Shown here: positions 34,060 through 42,118 of the stretch, one piece after another
How positions within the stretch are numbered: position 1 is the stretch's first letter
How the letters are laid out: each line of letters starts with the position of its first letter
Assembly: GCA_017303755.1 (NCBI GenBank)
Contig: JAFLBS010000003.1
Location: 62,001-126,000, forward strand
DNA length: 64,000 nucleotides
Direction of reading: 5' to 3'
Source: Flavobacteriales bacterium
Lineage (GTDB): Bacteria > Bacteroidota > Bacteroidia > Flavobacteriales > Flavobacteriaceae
Position numbers and translations under genes: made by a program
The notes under the pieces: model-generated
What the model was told of the DNA's origin: nothing
Database searches by the model: none
Seen by the model: only the letters and a program-made list of their open reading frames with translations

Positions 34060-34092
34060 AAAACCACGAATTAACCTTTCGTGGTTTTTTTA
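34060..34092. terminator. terminator between yceI and kir genes
   Basis: AAACCACGAA / TTCGTGGTTT stem with loop TTAACCT-like and T-run; convergent genes on both sides. Confidence 0.88.
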
Positions 34093-35046
34093 TAACTCCA
34101 CTTTGGTATACGAATTCAATTTATCAATTTCCAATATCGTTTTGGTATCGTCTTGACTTTGAATAAACATCGGATTGAATTTAGCACCATAAACAATTTC
34201 ATCAAAAGTATACGAAGTCCGTTTAACAACTGTATTACTATACATGTCGTCAAAGGCTTTGATCAAAACCATAATTTCACCTGAAATACTTTTGAACTCT
34301 TTCTCGGTAAAACCATAAAACGGACTCGATTCTGTAATCGGATGTACCAATGTCCAATTCAGATTCAACGAATTGATCATACTCATTTCCAAATCCAAAA
34401 AGTAAAATTTATTAGTGAGTACTCTGTTTTCTTCCAATTCAATTCCGACTGTTATTTTTGCCTCAGCATCGGTTAATTGTGTATTTTTATGTGGAACCAA
34501 TCGCATCATCAAAGCAGTTCCGCCTTTATAAGGAGCAATTAAAGCATTTTCAGAAAATAAAATATGGGCTTTCGGCTGACTGAATCGTCCGTAAAATAAA
34601 CCTGTTGCGATAGCAAAACTCAATAACCCAAAAAGCGCTTCAACTGAAGCCACAAAACTGGTTATGAATCCACTCGGACTAATATGTCCGTATCCAACTG
34701 TCGTATACGTTTGAATACTAAAGAAAAATGCCTGACCAAACTGATCCAATTTAGAAGTCGCTTCAATTCCTTTCAGATGCTCAACTCCCAACAGATAATA
34801 CAAGGTTGCAAAACAACAGTTTACTGTAAAATAAAAGAGTATGATGATGAAGAAAAACTTCCAACGTGGAATCGTAAGCATCGTATGGTACCAACTGATG
34901 CCATCAAAAAAAGCAACTCCAGTTTTTCGCACATTGGCGTTTCCGCTTTTGGTCAAAAAACGTCCGCCACTACTAGCAGCACTAGTTCCGAATCCCGTAT
35001 TGCTGAGCGATTTTGCTTTGGAATTGATTTTTTTTAAGAAGGCCAT
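34090..35046 (-). CDS. inward rectifier potassium channel (Kir family)
   Basis: A 318-residue prokaryotic Kir channel. Order: a cytoplasmic N-terminus, slide-helix region near WYHTMLTIPRWKFFF, TM1 (FFIIILFYFTVNCCFATLYY), pore helix and selectivity filter TTVGYGH, TM2 (SVEALFGLLSFAIATGLFYG), then the IRK cytoplasmic domain (FSENALIAPYKGGTALMMRL, WTLVHPI). KirBac proteins pass potassium under control of phospholipids and pH. It is monocistronic here. GYG in the filter indicates K+ selectivity; all standard parts are intact. Confidence 0.93.
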   Translation of the reverse strand: MAFLKKINSKAKSLSNTGFGTSAASSGGRFLTKSGNANVRKTGVAFFDGISWYHTMLTIPRWKFFFIIILFYFTVNCCFATLYYLLGVEHLKGIEATSKLDQFGQAFFFSIQTYTTVGYGHISPSGFITSFVASVEALFGLLSFAIATGLFYGRFSQPKAHILFSENALIAPYKGGTALMMRLVPHKNTQLTDAEAKITVGIELEENRVLTNKFYFLDLEMSMINSLNLNWTLVHPITESSPFYGFTEKEFKSISGEIMVLIKAFDDMYSNTVVKRTSYTFDEIVYGAKFNPMFIQSQDDTKTILEIDKLNSYTKVEL

Positions 35047-35183
35047 AGATAATTTGATTAAGCTACAAAGGTCGTAAAGATTTTAATAAAGTGTTATAAT
35101 CATTATTTTTTACTTGCAAAATTTATAAAAAAGAGATTTAAAAAAAGGGTGTTTTACCTCATTAAAAAACAGTGATTTACCTA

Positions 35184-35214
35184 TTTTGTATTGATATTCA
35201 ATGATTTACATTTG
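35184..35214 (+). promoter_or_regulatory. promoter of the accessory island with internal palindrome
   Basis: TTTTG at 35184-35188, an 18-base spacer and TACATTTG at 35207-35214 fit the Bacteroidetes promoter pattern. A TTGA-TAT-TCAA palindrome at 35191-35201 lies inside the spacer and could bind a repressor. The first island gene starts 66 bases downstream. Confidence 0.6.
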
Positions 35215-35280
35215 TATTACTATTTTAACTCAAAGTTATAATATTTAAATATTTTGAATAGAAATTTATAACCAAAAAAC

Positions 35281-36732
35281 ATGACTAAAGAAGACTTTTT
35301 CAACCAACTCAATCAACTTGATTTAGATGCTCAAGAATATTTAAGATTGAATTCAACAATTTTTAAAGATTTTGCTATTGGCCTATTAACTTTGGATAGC
35401 CCTGTAATTCTTTCGTTTATAAGTCTTAATGATTGGAGTGGACTTAAAGATTTTAGCTTGTCTAAAATATCTCTAATTGAGCAAAAATTACAAACAATGG
35501 AAACTCCGCAATCAGAAATCAATGCTTTTGTAAATCGCTTATATGAACTCAAATCAGGATTTCAGGATTTTTATGATAAGCCTAATACACAAGAAACTTG
35601 GGAAACTTTAAAAACTACTTTAGAAACTGAAATGCTTAACGCTGGTTTAACACAAGAGTATATAAACGATTTTGTATATAAGTTTGGCAATAATGGTGGA
35701 ATAAAAGTGTATAACAACAGAAAAATACAATATGCCAATATTTTAAGTTTATTAAACTATTCTTTTGAACGGCATTTAGCCATTTATATGTACCATAAAT
35801 CTTGTATTGCATTTGCAGAATATAATTTAATTGGAAATACAACACAGCCATTAACATATAACGTTTCAACAAAAATTACAAGCTTACTTAATAGCATAAA
35901 GAGTAGAAATAACACAATTTATGAAAACGTAAAAGATGAAAATACCAGTAGTATAATCATAAGAACTAAAAGTTTGGAATTATGGGTATCATCTATAATA
36001 GAAACTGATATTATCCCTATTTTAGCTTATGCTCATCAAGAAAGAATTAGTGATACTGCAACATTTACAGCTGATGGAAAAAGAGCAATGAAGGCAGGCG
36101 TTTTACTTCAAAATGCACTATTTTCATTAAGTGCTTGCAAATGGATTTCATGGACTAGTAAATGGCACAAAGAATTAGAACCTGTAAAAGAATTATTTTC
36201 TGCTGCCCAAACTACAATTAATTCTCCAATACAATATAGTGGAGACAGAGTTGCTATTAATACATTTTCATCAAATCCATTAGTTCATGACAACAAAGAT
36301 GTAATAATAAATGGAGTCATACAAAATTTAGTAGCAAGGCATATATCGCCTACAAAAGTAATATCAACCGCAGAAGTTATTAATGATAATGGCAATTCTG
36401 TCAAAATTACTTTACCTTATATAAAGTTGGATTCATGTGGGTTAGTGAACGGTAGTTACGTAGAAATTTCTGGAAAATTTTTAATTGCTAATCCAGAAGC
36501 GGCTAACCAACCTGCCATTTCAATAGACAGATTGGCAATAAAAGAACTAGCAAAAACTAATTGGACAGGATGGCTACGTTATCAACTGCGAACAATTTAT
36601 GAACCAATCGCTCATAATCTAGCCGTGTCTTTTAGTTTAGGATTAGGGAATGACGGCGGAATTAACCCTATTAAATATGATACAACTTATTCTAAACCAA
36701 CGATTTTTTCAATTAACCAAAAAATATTTTAA
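35281..36732 (+). CDS. unrecognised 483-residue protein with possible OB-fold, island gene 1
   Basis: I do not recognise this protein. There is no signal peptide. Residues 1-330 are mostly helical, with conserved-looking WISWTSKWHKELEPVKELF at about 288-306. Residues about 338-402 (DVIINGVIQNLVARHI, then SVKITLPYIKLDSCGLVNGS and YVEISGKFL) have the strand pattern and spacing of an OB fold, suggesting nucleic acid or small-ligand binding. The C-terminus is aromatic and Arg-rich (WLRYQLRTIYEPIAHNLAVS). It is the first gene of a three-gene set in which the next gene follows after two bases and the last is a probable TGT-fold protein. It is markedly AT-rich and inserted between housekeeping genes, consistent with horizontal transfer. 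Confidence 0.65.
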   Translation: MTKEDFFNQLNQLDLDAQEYLRLNSTIFKDFAIGLLTLDSPVILSFISLNDWSGLKDFSLSKISLIEQKLQTMETPQSEINAFVNRLYELKSGFQDFYDKPNTQETWETLKTTLETEMLNAGLTQEYINDFVYKFGNNGGIKVYNNRKIQYANILSLLNYSFERHLAIYMYHKSCIAFAEYNLIGNTTQPLTYNVSTKITSLLNSIKSRNNTIYENVKDENTSSIIIRTKSLELWVSSIIETDIIPILAYAHQERISDTATFTADGKRAMKAGVLLQNALFSLSACKWISWTSKWHKELEPVKELFSAAQTTINSPIQYSGDRVAINTFSSNPLVHDNKDVIINGVIQNLVARHISPTKVISTAEVINDNGNSVKITLPYIKLDSCGLVNGSYVEISGKFLIANPEAANQPAISIDRLAIKELAKTNWTGWLRYQLRTIYEPIAHNLAVSFSLGLGNDGGINPIKYDTTYSKPTIFSINQKIF

Positions 36733-36734
36733 TT

Positions 36735-37061
36735 ATGGCATGTGAATTAGAACTTTCAGAATATAATGAAGCGGTAGAAGAATATGACGACTCCTTATAT
36801 GATATGTTGGATGCTGGATTAGCTGCTATTGGTGCTAGCGTAGCTATGGCAATAGCAATTACAGCAGCTAGTGCACTTACAATAACGTCTAGCGGATTGG
36901 CCACTCAGGCGGCGGCGGCGGGTTTAGCAACTGCTAGTATTTTTGTTTCAAGGGCAGCTTTGGCTTTGAATAATAGTGTTGCTGATTTTCTTGAAAGCGA
37001 TGCTGAAACTGATAAATTAAAACAAAAGTTAAATGATTGTAGGAGAGGAAGCAGTACCTAA
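36735..37061 (+). CDS. small Ala-rich protein with helical hairpin, island gene 2
   Basis: A 108-residue protein. An acidic N-terminus (LELSEYNEAVEEYDDSLYDML) precedes two long hydrophobic, Ala/Thr/Ser-rich helices (about residues 27-50 and 55-75: AIGASVAMAIAITAASAL, then SGLATQAAAAGLATASIFV), which could pair into a membrane hairpin. The tail is charged (ESDAETDKLKQKLNDCRR). No signal peptidase site is apparent. It is two bases downstream of island gene 1 and so surely co-transcribed. The layout resembles small membrane effectors or pore-forming peptides, but I do not assign that role. Confidence 0.6.
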   Translation: MACELELSEYNEAVEEYDDSLYDMLDAGLAAIGASVAMAIAITAASALTITSSGLATQAAAAGLATASIFVSRAALALNNSVADFLESDAETDKLKQKLNDCRRGSST

Positions 37062-37123
37062 ATTAATTTTTGACATAATTCTCAATTTATTCTTTTATTA
37101 ATCAATGTTTAATTTCATTATAA

Positions 37124-38551
37124 ATGAATTTTACAAGGCAATTTATTTTTTCTACAAACTACAGCGACCCATTACTTTTAGAAAACAACCCATTTCCAGA
37201 AGTAGTAAAGGCAGTATTATTATCTGAAAAATACACAACAAAATCTTCATTAAAAAAGATTGAAACTGCTAAAAATAAAGGTTCCTTGATTATTAGTGAT
37301 AATGGTAATTTTACTCGAATGTCATCTATTGCAAAAAAATTCATGACAATAGGTTTGGAATTACAAAAAAGTGCTGAGTTATCTATTTTAAATCACAAAA
37401 AAATAACAGCTGATATTTTATTTAACAGAGCTTTATTAATTAATGAAATTGAAGAAGTTTGCAAAAATGAACTAGAAAAAATAAATTTTGAAGAAATAAT
37501 TGATAAGCAATTAAAATGTAATCCAGATTATCTTATAGGTTTAGAAGACTTTACAATTCCTGTAATTACTATGTGTGGTTTAATGCATCCCATTTTTAAG
37601 CCAAAAAGAATAAACATAAAAGAATTTCAAATAAATACAATCAACTTGTATTTGAAACAAAAAGATGGTTTTTATGGTTATAAAGAATTACTATCTAAAA
37701 CTATTAAATACTTGGTTTTACATTCTTATGATTATAGCAGTGCAAGACAAGGAGCTGAATTATTTAAAGACAATGACGAAGAAGGTGTAGCAATTAGTTT
37801 TGGTGGACCAATGTCAAGTAGAGATTACATTACGCGAATAAAACTTAAAAATAGATATCAATATTTTGACACTTCATTACCTGAACCTTATATTATTGCT
37901 TCATCTATAATCATTGGTGTTAATGATGGATTATCTAATAGAAAACTTCCAATTCACATATTAGGCTTAGGATCACCAATCTTAATAATATTACTTGGCT
38001 ATTTATTAAGAAAAAATGCGCTAGTGAGCATTGACGCAACAAGTACATTTAAAGATGCTGATGATGGTACTATATACGGTTCAAAGGAAGCTTTCTTAAA
38101 ACTTGACATGTATAAAGTTGCAGCATTTACATTGATAAACAATGAAACATATACCAGTAGTTCTCCTTTTTTTATTGATTTTGAAGAAAAATTCCCTTCC
38201 AATTGGTTTCAACTAAGAAATGAATTAAACATTACTGCAGATTCAAACGTTACTGATGTAATTAATGTTTTAAAAGCAAATGTCGTGTTAATTGAAAAAT
38301 ACATTCCATATTTTACTCCTATGCGAAAAGGTAATGATGACTTGATTAAAAGGTTACGAATAGCAAGAGCTGGTAGCAATTATTATGTGATAGAAAAAAT
38401 TTGTGAAGAAATAAGAATAAGAAGAGATAATGAAGAGGAACTCAAGTCATGGGTTTTCAATGAGCTCGACAGGTATAAAACTAATGCAAGCAAAAAATGG
38501 GGAATGGCAATAGATGCAATAATAAAAATCATTGAAAAATATAAAATTTAA
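37124..38551 (+). CDS. TGT-fold protein (diverged tRNA-guanine transglycosylase-like), island gene 3
   Basis: A 475-residue soluble protein. Several landmarks fit the TGT TIM barrel in order: LIISDNGNF (residues 55-63; compare SDSGGFQ, Asp59 in the place of the base-binding catalytic Asp), DYLIGLED (135-142), SARQGAEL (206-213), GVAISFGGPMSS (221-232; compare YAIGG), IHILGLGSP (277-285; compare LMGVGTP) and LVSIDATST (300-308; Asp304 in the place of the nucleophile in FDCVxPTR). The C-terminal zinc motif CxCxxC is absent, as in DpdA-type DNA-modifying TGT relatives. If right, it would exchange a base in nucleic acid. It follows two unrecognised genes by 62 bases. Similarity is judged by eye and needs a profile search. 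Confidence 0.55.
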   Translation: MNFTRQFIFSTNYSDPLLLENNPFPEVVKAVLLSEKYTTKSSLKKIETAKNKGSLIISDNGNFTRMSSIAKKFMTIGLELQKSAELSILNHKKITADILFNRALLINEIEEVCKNELEKINFEEIIDKQLKCNPDYLIGLEDFTIPVITMCGLMHPIFKPKRINIKEFQINTINLYLKQKDGFYGYKELLSKTIKYLVLHSYDYSSARQGAELFKDNDEEGVAISFGGPMSSRDYITRIKLKNRYQYFDTSLPEPYIIASSIIIGVNDGLSNRKLPIHILGLGSPILIILLGYLLRKNALVSIDATSTFKDADDGTIYGSKEAFLKLDMYKVAAFTLINNETYTSSSPFFIDFEEKFPSNWFQLRNELNITADSNVTDVINVLKANVVLIEKYIPYFTPMRKGNDDLIKRLRIARAGSNYYVIEKICEEIRIRRDNEEELKSWVFNELDRYKTNASKKWGMAIDAIIKIIEKYKI

Positions 38552-38630
38552 ACGAACTGATTTAAATCTAAAACAAATGCTTTATATTGCTTTATGTTGA
38601 AAAAAATATAAACGGCAAACTTTTTTCAAC

Positions 38631-39809
38631 CTAATACCCAAAAAACCCAAACTCACTTTCAATAGTCAGTTTTTTGCTATCACTCGCTTCTACTCTACCC
38701 ACAATTTGGGCGTCAACGCCAAACGATTGTGAAATGTCAATTATGCTTTGAGCAATGGCCGAAGGAACATACAATTCCATTCGGTGTCCGCAATTGAACA
38801 CTTGGTACATTTCTTTCCAATCGGTTTTGGATTGCTCCTGAATCAGTTTAAAAAGAGGTGGAACCGGGAATAAATTATCTTTAATCACATGAACGTTATC
38901 CACAAAATGCAACACTTTAGTTTGTGCGCCACCACTGCAATGCACCATTCCGTGTACCTCTTCTGACGAATAGTTCTCTAGTATTTTTTTTATGATTGGA
39001 GCGTATGTTCGTGTTGGTGAAAGCACTAATTTTCCTGCATCGATAGGCGAATTTTCAACGTCATCGGTCAATTTTACTTTTCCCGAATACACTAAATCAC
39101 TCGGAACCGAACTATCAAAACTTTCTGGGAATTTATCCGCTAAATAATTGGCAAACACATCGTGTCGTGCCGAAGTCAAACCATTGCTTCCCATTCCGCC
39201 ATTGTAGCTTTTCTCGTAGTTCGCCTGACCAAAACTGGCCAAACCTACAATCACATCGCCCGCCTGAATGTTAGCATTATCAATTACATCGCTGCGTTTC
39301 ATACGTGCCGTAACAGTCGAATCGACAATAATGGTGCGCACTAAATCGCCCACATCAGCCGTTTCACCACCCGTAGAATGAATCGTCACACCAAAGCTTT
39401 TCAACTCGGCAATCAATTCTTCCGTTCCGTTGATGATGGCCGAAATCACCTCAGCCGGAATCAGATTTTTATTTCTTCCAATGGTTGACGAAAGCAAAAT
39501 ATTGTCGGTTGCACCAACGCAAAGTAAGTCGTCTATGTTCATAATAAGTGCGTCTTGCGCAATGCCTTTCCACACCGAAATATCGCCTGTTTCTTTCCAA
39601 TACATGTACGCCAACGACGATTTGGTTCCGGCGCCATCCGCGTGCATAATCAAACAATAATCGTCGTCATTAGTCAAATAATCAGGCACAATTTTGCAGA
39701 AAGCGTTTGGAAACAATCCTTTATCGATGTTTTTTATGGCGTTGTGCACGTCTTCTTTAGAAGCAGAAACTCCGCGCATAGCGTAGCGTTGGCTGTTGTC
39801 AGAACTCAT
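38631..39809 (-). CDS. purM: AIR synthase family protein (PurM-like)
   Basis: A 392-residue protein starting at MSSDNSQRYAMRGVSASKED; the open frame continues 29 codons upstream without family sequence. ATP-binding PurM fold features include HADGAGTKSSLAYM (residues 52-65), NIDDLLCVGAT, HSTGGETADVGDLVRT and a C-terminal HCSGGAQTKVL. Phosphoribosylformylglycinamidine cyclo-ligase closes the imidazole ring in purine synthesis. The length exceeds E. coli PurM (345) but is usual for the Bacteroidetes form. It is convergent with the accessory island. The sequence upstream carries short TCAGTCGCAGT repeats. Confidence 0.88.
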   Translation of the reverse strand: MSSDNSQRYAMRGVSASKEDVHNAIKNIDKGLFPNAFCKIVPDYLTNDDDYCLIMHADGAGTKSSLAYMYWKETGDISVWKGIAQDALIMNIDDLLCVGATDNILLSSTIGRNKNLIPAEVISAIINGTEELIAELKSFGVTIHSTGGETADVGDLVRTIIVDSTVTARMKRSDVIDNANIQAGDVIVGLASFGQANYEKSYNGGMGSNGLTSARHDVFANYLADKFPESFDSSVPSDLVYSGKVKLTDDVENSPIDAGKLVLSPTRTYAPIIKKILENYSSEEVHGMVHCSGGAQTKVLHFVDNVHVIKDNLFPVPPLFKLIQEQSKTDWKEMYQVFNCGHRMELYVPSAIAQSIIDISQSFGVDAQIVGRVEASDSKKLTIESEFGFFGY

Positions 39810-39936
39810 TGTAGTGGTGTGTTGTGTTGTCGCGCAAAGATAGTAATTAAGATGGAAATTTTCAGTCGCAGTCGCAGTTTTCAGTCGCAGTTGCATTTTT
39901 TTTATTTGAAGCAGAAATTTAACGTTTTATTGAACA

Positions 39937-40040
39937 CTTGTCCCGCTTTTCGCTGCAATCTGTCATTGCCAGAAACGAAGCAATTCAATAAGAAACTTTT
40001 GATTTCGCAATGTCAGGATTTTCGCTCCAATCGGGGCTAG
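39937..40040 (-). repeat. intergenic repeat family, copy D
   Basis: Read on the minus strand: CTAGCCCCGATTGGAGCG at the start, an AT-rich core, then TTGCAGCGAAAAGCGGGACAAG at the end in two shorter blocks. Its ends match copy E. Confidence 0.72.
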
Positions 40041-40072
40041 ATTAGACGTATAGTAGTTTCTAAGTAATGTTT

Positions 40073-40095
40073 ACGTCTTTCCCGCGCATGCGGGA
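40073..40095. repeat. left arm of a 23-bp perfect inverted repeat
   Basis: Begins ACGTCTTTCCCGCGC and contains the REP-like core CCCGCGCATGCGGG. The exact reverse complement lies at 40147-40169. GC-rich CCCGCNNNNGCGGG palindromes are common REP-type elements in many bacteria. Confidence 0.85.
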
Positions 40096-40146
40096 ATCCA
40101 TTTTTCTGCAGTGGATTTGCTTCGCCAGTTCGGATAAATCCTCGTG

Positions 40147-40169
40147 TCCCGCATGCGCGGGAAAGACGT
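40147..40169. repeat. right arm of the 23-bp perfect inverted repeat
   Basis: Exact reverse complement of 40073-40095, with 51 bases between the arms. Together they could form a long hairpin or cruciform lying between repeat copies D and E. Confidence 0.85.
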
Positions 40170-40237
40170 AGTAAGGAAATAAACATTCATAAATGCAGAA
40201 TGCAAAAAAAATCTATTGAAAAACAAAATGTCTAAAT

Positions 40238-40284
40238 TAGCCCCGATTGAAGGAAGCACCGCGTGCGACGAAAAGCGGGACAAG
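40238..40284 (+). repeat. intergenic repeat family, copy E (short form)
   Basis: TAGCCCCGATTGAAGGAAGC, a GCACCGCGTGC hairpin, and GACGAAAAGCGGGACAAG. At 47 bases this is the shortest copy and shows the minimal shared ends. Confidence 0.75.
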
Positions 40285-40345
40285 TTGTCGTTAAAGCACT
40301 AAATAGCTGCTACAAATAAAAAAATCTGTGAATCTGTGGCAAAAC

Positions 40346-41152
40346 CTAATTCTCCAAAATCAGAATTTCTACACGGCGGTTTTCGTCTTCTTCCAACGCA
40401 TTTTTCTCCGGAATTTTATACACCGGACGCGAAACACCGTAACCTTTGAACGTCATACGCGAGCGATCTATTTTTCCGCGAATTAAGTAATTGTAGACAG
40501 CGCGTGCTCTTGCTGTAGAAATCACTTCGTATTCATCGGGACGTTTACAGCAAATATGACCTTGAATTTCGATTTTGAGTTTCGGATTATCAACCATTAC
40601 GCAGAGTAAATCGTATAAAGTGGGTTCGGATTTGGGAACCACTTTGGCCGAATTATTAAAGAAATAAATATTGTCGAGTTTGATTACATCGCCTTTTTTG
40701 GCTCCTTTTATTTTGTCTTTGAGCGATTCTTTGGGAAGTTCGTTGATGGTTTCAAGCTTTTTTTCAACTTCGGCAACCTTGTTTTTGACTTGGTAGATAA
40801 TGGTTACACGTCGATTTTCACCTTGGACTGGTGATTGCTCAAAATTTTCTCCAAAACCTCGAATTTCGATGTCTTTGATTACGTCTATTTCACTCGCAAT
40901 CAGAAAATTGTAGACTTCATTTACGCGTTGGAGCGCTAAGGTATCATTATAGGAATTGGTTCCTTTCCAATCGCAAAAACCGTACAGTTTCGTGACTTGA
41001 TAGTCTTTGCCTTCGGCAATCCACGAGTTGATTTTTTTGACGGCAGTTTCGTTGAGTTGGTGTTGGTCAAAATCGAAATACACACTCAACTTTTCTTGAG
41101 CGAAGGAAGAAAAGGCAATTAAAAAGAGAAAATATCTAATTGCATTTTTCAT
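40346..41152 (-). CDS. OmpA-family outer membrane protein (distal of two)
   Basis: A 268-residue exported protein with a short signal peptide (FLIAFSSFAQ). It carries two OmpA-like modules: residues about 20-115 (LSVYFDFDQHQLNETAV, GFCDWKGTNSYND, RGFGENFEQSPVQGENRRV) and 160-268 (IYFFNNSAKVVPKSEPTL, IQGHICCKRPDEY, GYGVSRPVYKIPE, ENRRVEILILEN). The C-terminal module has the peptidoglycan-binding pattern, although CC replaces usual residues in GHICC. It follows its paralogue by six bases, so they are an operon. It anchors or senses the cell wall. Confidence 0.85.
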   Translation of the reverse strand: MKNAIRYFLFLIAFSSFAQEKLSVYFDFDQHQLNETAVKKINSWIAEGKDYQVTKLYGFCDWKGTNSYNDTLALQRVNEVYNFLIASEIDVIKDIEIRGFGENFEQSPVQGENRRVTIIYQVKNKVAEVEKKLETINELPKESLKDKIKGAKKGDVIKLDNIYFFNNSAKVVPKSEPTLYDLLCVMVDNPKLKIEIQGHICCKRPDEYEVISTARARAVYNYLIRGKIDRSRMTFKGYGVSRPVYKIPEKNALEEDENRRVEILILEN

Positions 41153-41158
41153 GATGAT

Positions 41159-42034
41159 TTATTTATCGAGTACCATGATTTCGACTCTGCGGTTGCGTGC
41201 CGCTTCGGTTTCGTTTTGCTCCGGAATAGGATGCTTGGGCTTGGAAACACCAAAGCCCTTTACCGTGATGCGACTGCTGTCAATCCCTTCCGAAACTAAA
41301 ATGCGTTTGACTTGTTTGGCGCGATCGGTAGAAAGATTTTTGACGTCTTTATTGACACAGCAAATATGGCCTTGCAATTCGATTTTGAGTTTTGGGAATT
41401 TTCGCATTACGTATACCAACTCGTCAATTGCGGGTTTGGAAGTAGGCATTAACGCAAACGAATTAAGGTAAAAATTAATATCATTCAATCGGATTAACGT
41501 ACCCTTTTTAGAAAGTCCGATTTTCTCTTCGAGCGTTGCTCCTTCGGGAAAATTCATGGTTTCTTCTTCGATGGGAACAATTTCGGCAGGTTCAACTACT
41601 ACAGGTTCCACAACTGCTGGTTTAATGCCTAAAATTTCATTTTCACGAGCTAAATCTTTGGCTAAAATATAGTAAATAGTTACTTTTCTGTTTTCGGCTT
41701 TGGTTTTGGATTGTTGAAAATTTTCGCCAAAACTTCGGGTTTTAAAATCGTCTCGAATGGCGATTACTCCTTTGACTTTATTATAGATGAAATTGACTCT
41801 TTTTTTGGCCAAAGTATCGTTGAAGCCGTTGGTTCCGTCTTCATCAGTGTAACCATTTATGGCAACAATTTTCGAATCTTTATTGGCCTTCATCCAATCG
41901 GTTAAACGCTTCAATTCGACCACATTAATTTCGTGACGATTGCTGTCAAAAAAGATGGAAATCTGTTGTTGCGCTTTGACAGTAACCAAAAACACTAAGA
42001 AAAACAGTATCGAAAATAGTTTTTTCATATTCAT
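41159..42034 (-). CDS. OmpA-family outer membrane protein (proximal of two)
   Basis: A 291-residue paralogue of the next gene, with the same two OmpA modules: residues about 20-125 (ISIFFDSNRHEINVVELKRL, GYTDEDGTNGFND, SFGENFQQSKTKAENRKV) and 185-291 (INFYLNSFALMPTSKPAIDE, LQGHICCVNKDVKN, GFGVSKPKHPIPEQ, RNRRVEIMVLDK). A Pro/Glu/Val-rich linker (VEPVVVEPAEIVPIEEE) joins them. The double GHICC motif is shared by both copies. ATGs at 42034 and 42028 are both possible. Divergent from the secreted repeat family. Confidence 0.85.
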   Translation of the reverse strand: MNMKKLFSILFFLVFLVTVKAQQQISIFFDSNRHEINVVELKRLTDWMKANKDSKIVAINGYTDEDGTNGFNDTLAKKRVNFIYNKVKGVIAIRDDFKTRSFGENFQQSKTKAENRKVTIYYILAKDLARENEILGIKPAVVEPVVVEPAEIVPIEEETMNFPEGATLEEKIGLSKKGTLIRLNDINFYLNSFALMPTSKPAIDELVYVMRKFPKLKIELQGHICCVNKDVKNLSTDRAKQVKRILVSEGIDSSRITVKGFGVSKPKHPIPEQNETEAARNRRVEIMVLDK

Positions 42035-42118
42035 ATAACGAAATTACGTAAATTAAATTTTATGAAGCAAAAGTAATACCAATAAAAAAAATACTTACTT
42101 TTATAAAAACAAAAAACT

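Larger units (their letters stand above)
39810..40345. other. 536-base repeat-rich gap between purM and ompA genes
   Basis: Holds TCAGTCGCAGT direct repeats (about 39862-39896), repeat copies D and E in inverted orientation, a 23-bp perfect inverted repeat between them, and an AATCTGTGAATCTGTGG filler before the OmpA gene. No gene is supported. Confidence 0.7.

Noticed and set aside
35281-36732. Assigning island gene 1 to a known toxin or phage protein family
   Set aside because: No catalytic or structural motif supports it; only an OB-like segment can be seen.
39555-40040. 161-residue plus-strand frame opposite purM and the repeats
   Set aside because: Antisense to purM and running into repeat copy D; composition is not protein-like.
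40071-40283. Open frame on the minus strand across the repeat region (ends in WIPACAGKT)
   Set aside because: It is produced by the REP-like inverted repeat and copies D/E; peptides ending PACAGKT or similar are well-known artefacts of CCCGC...GCGGG repeats.
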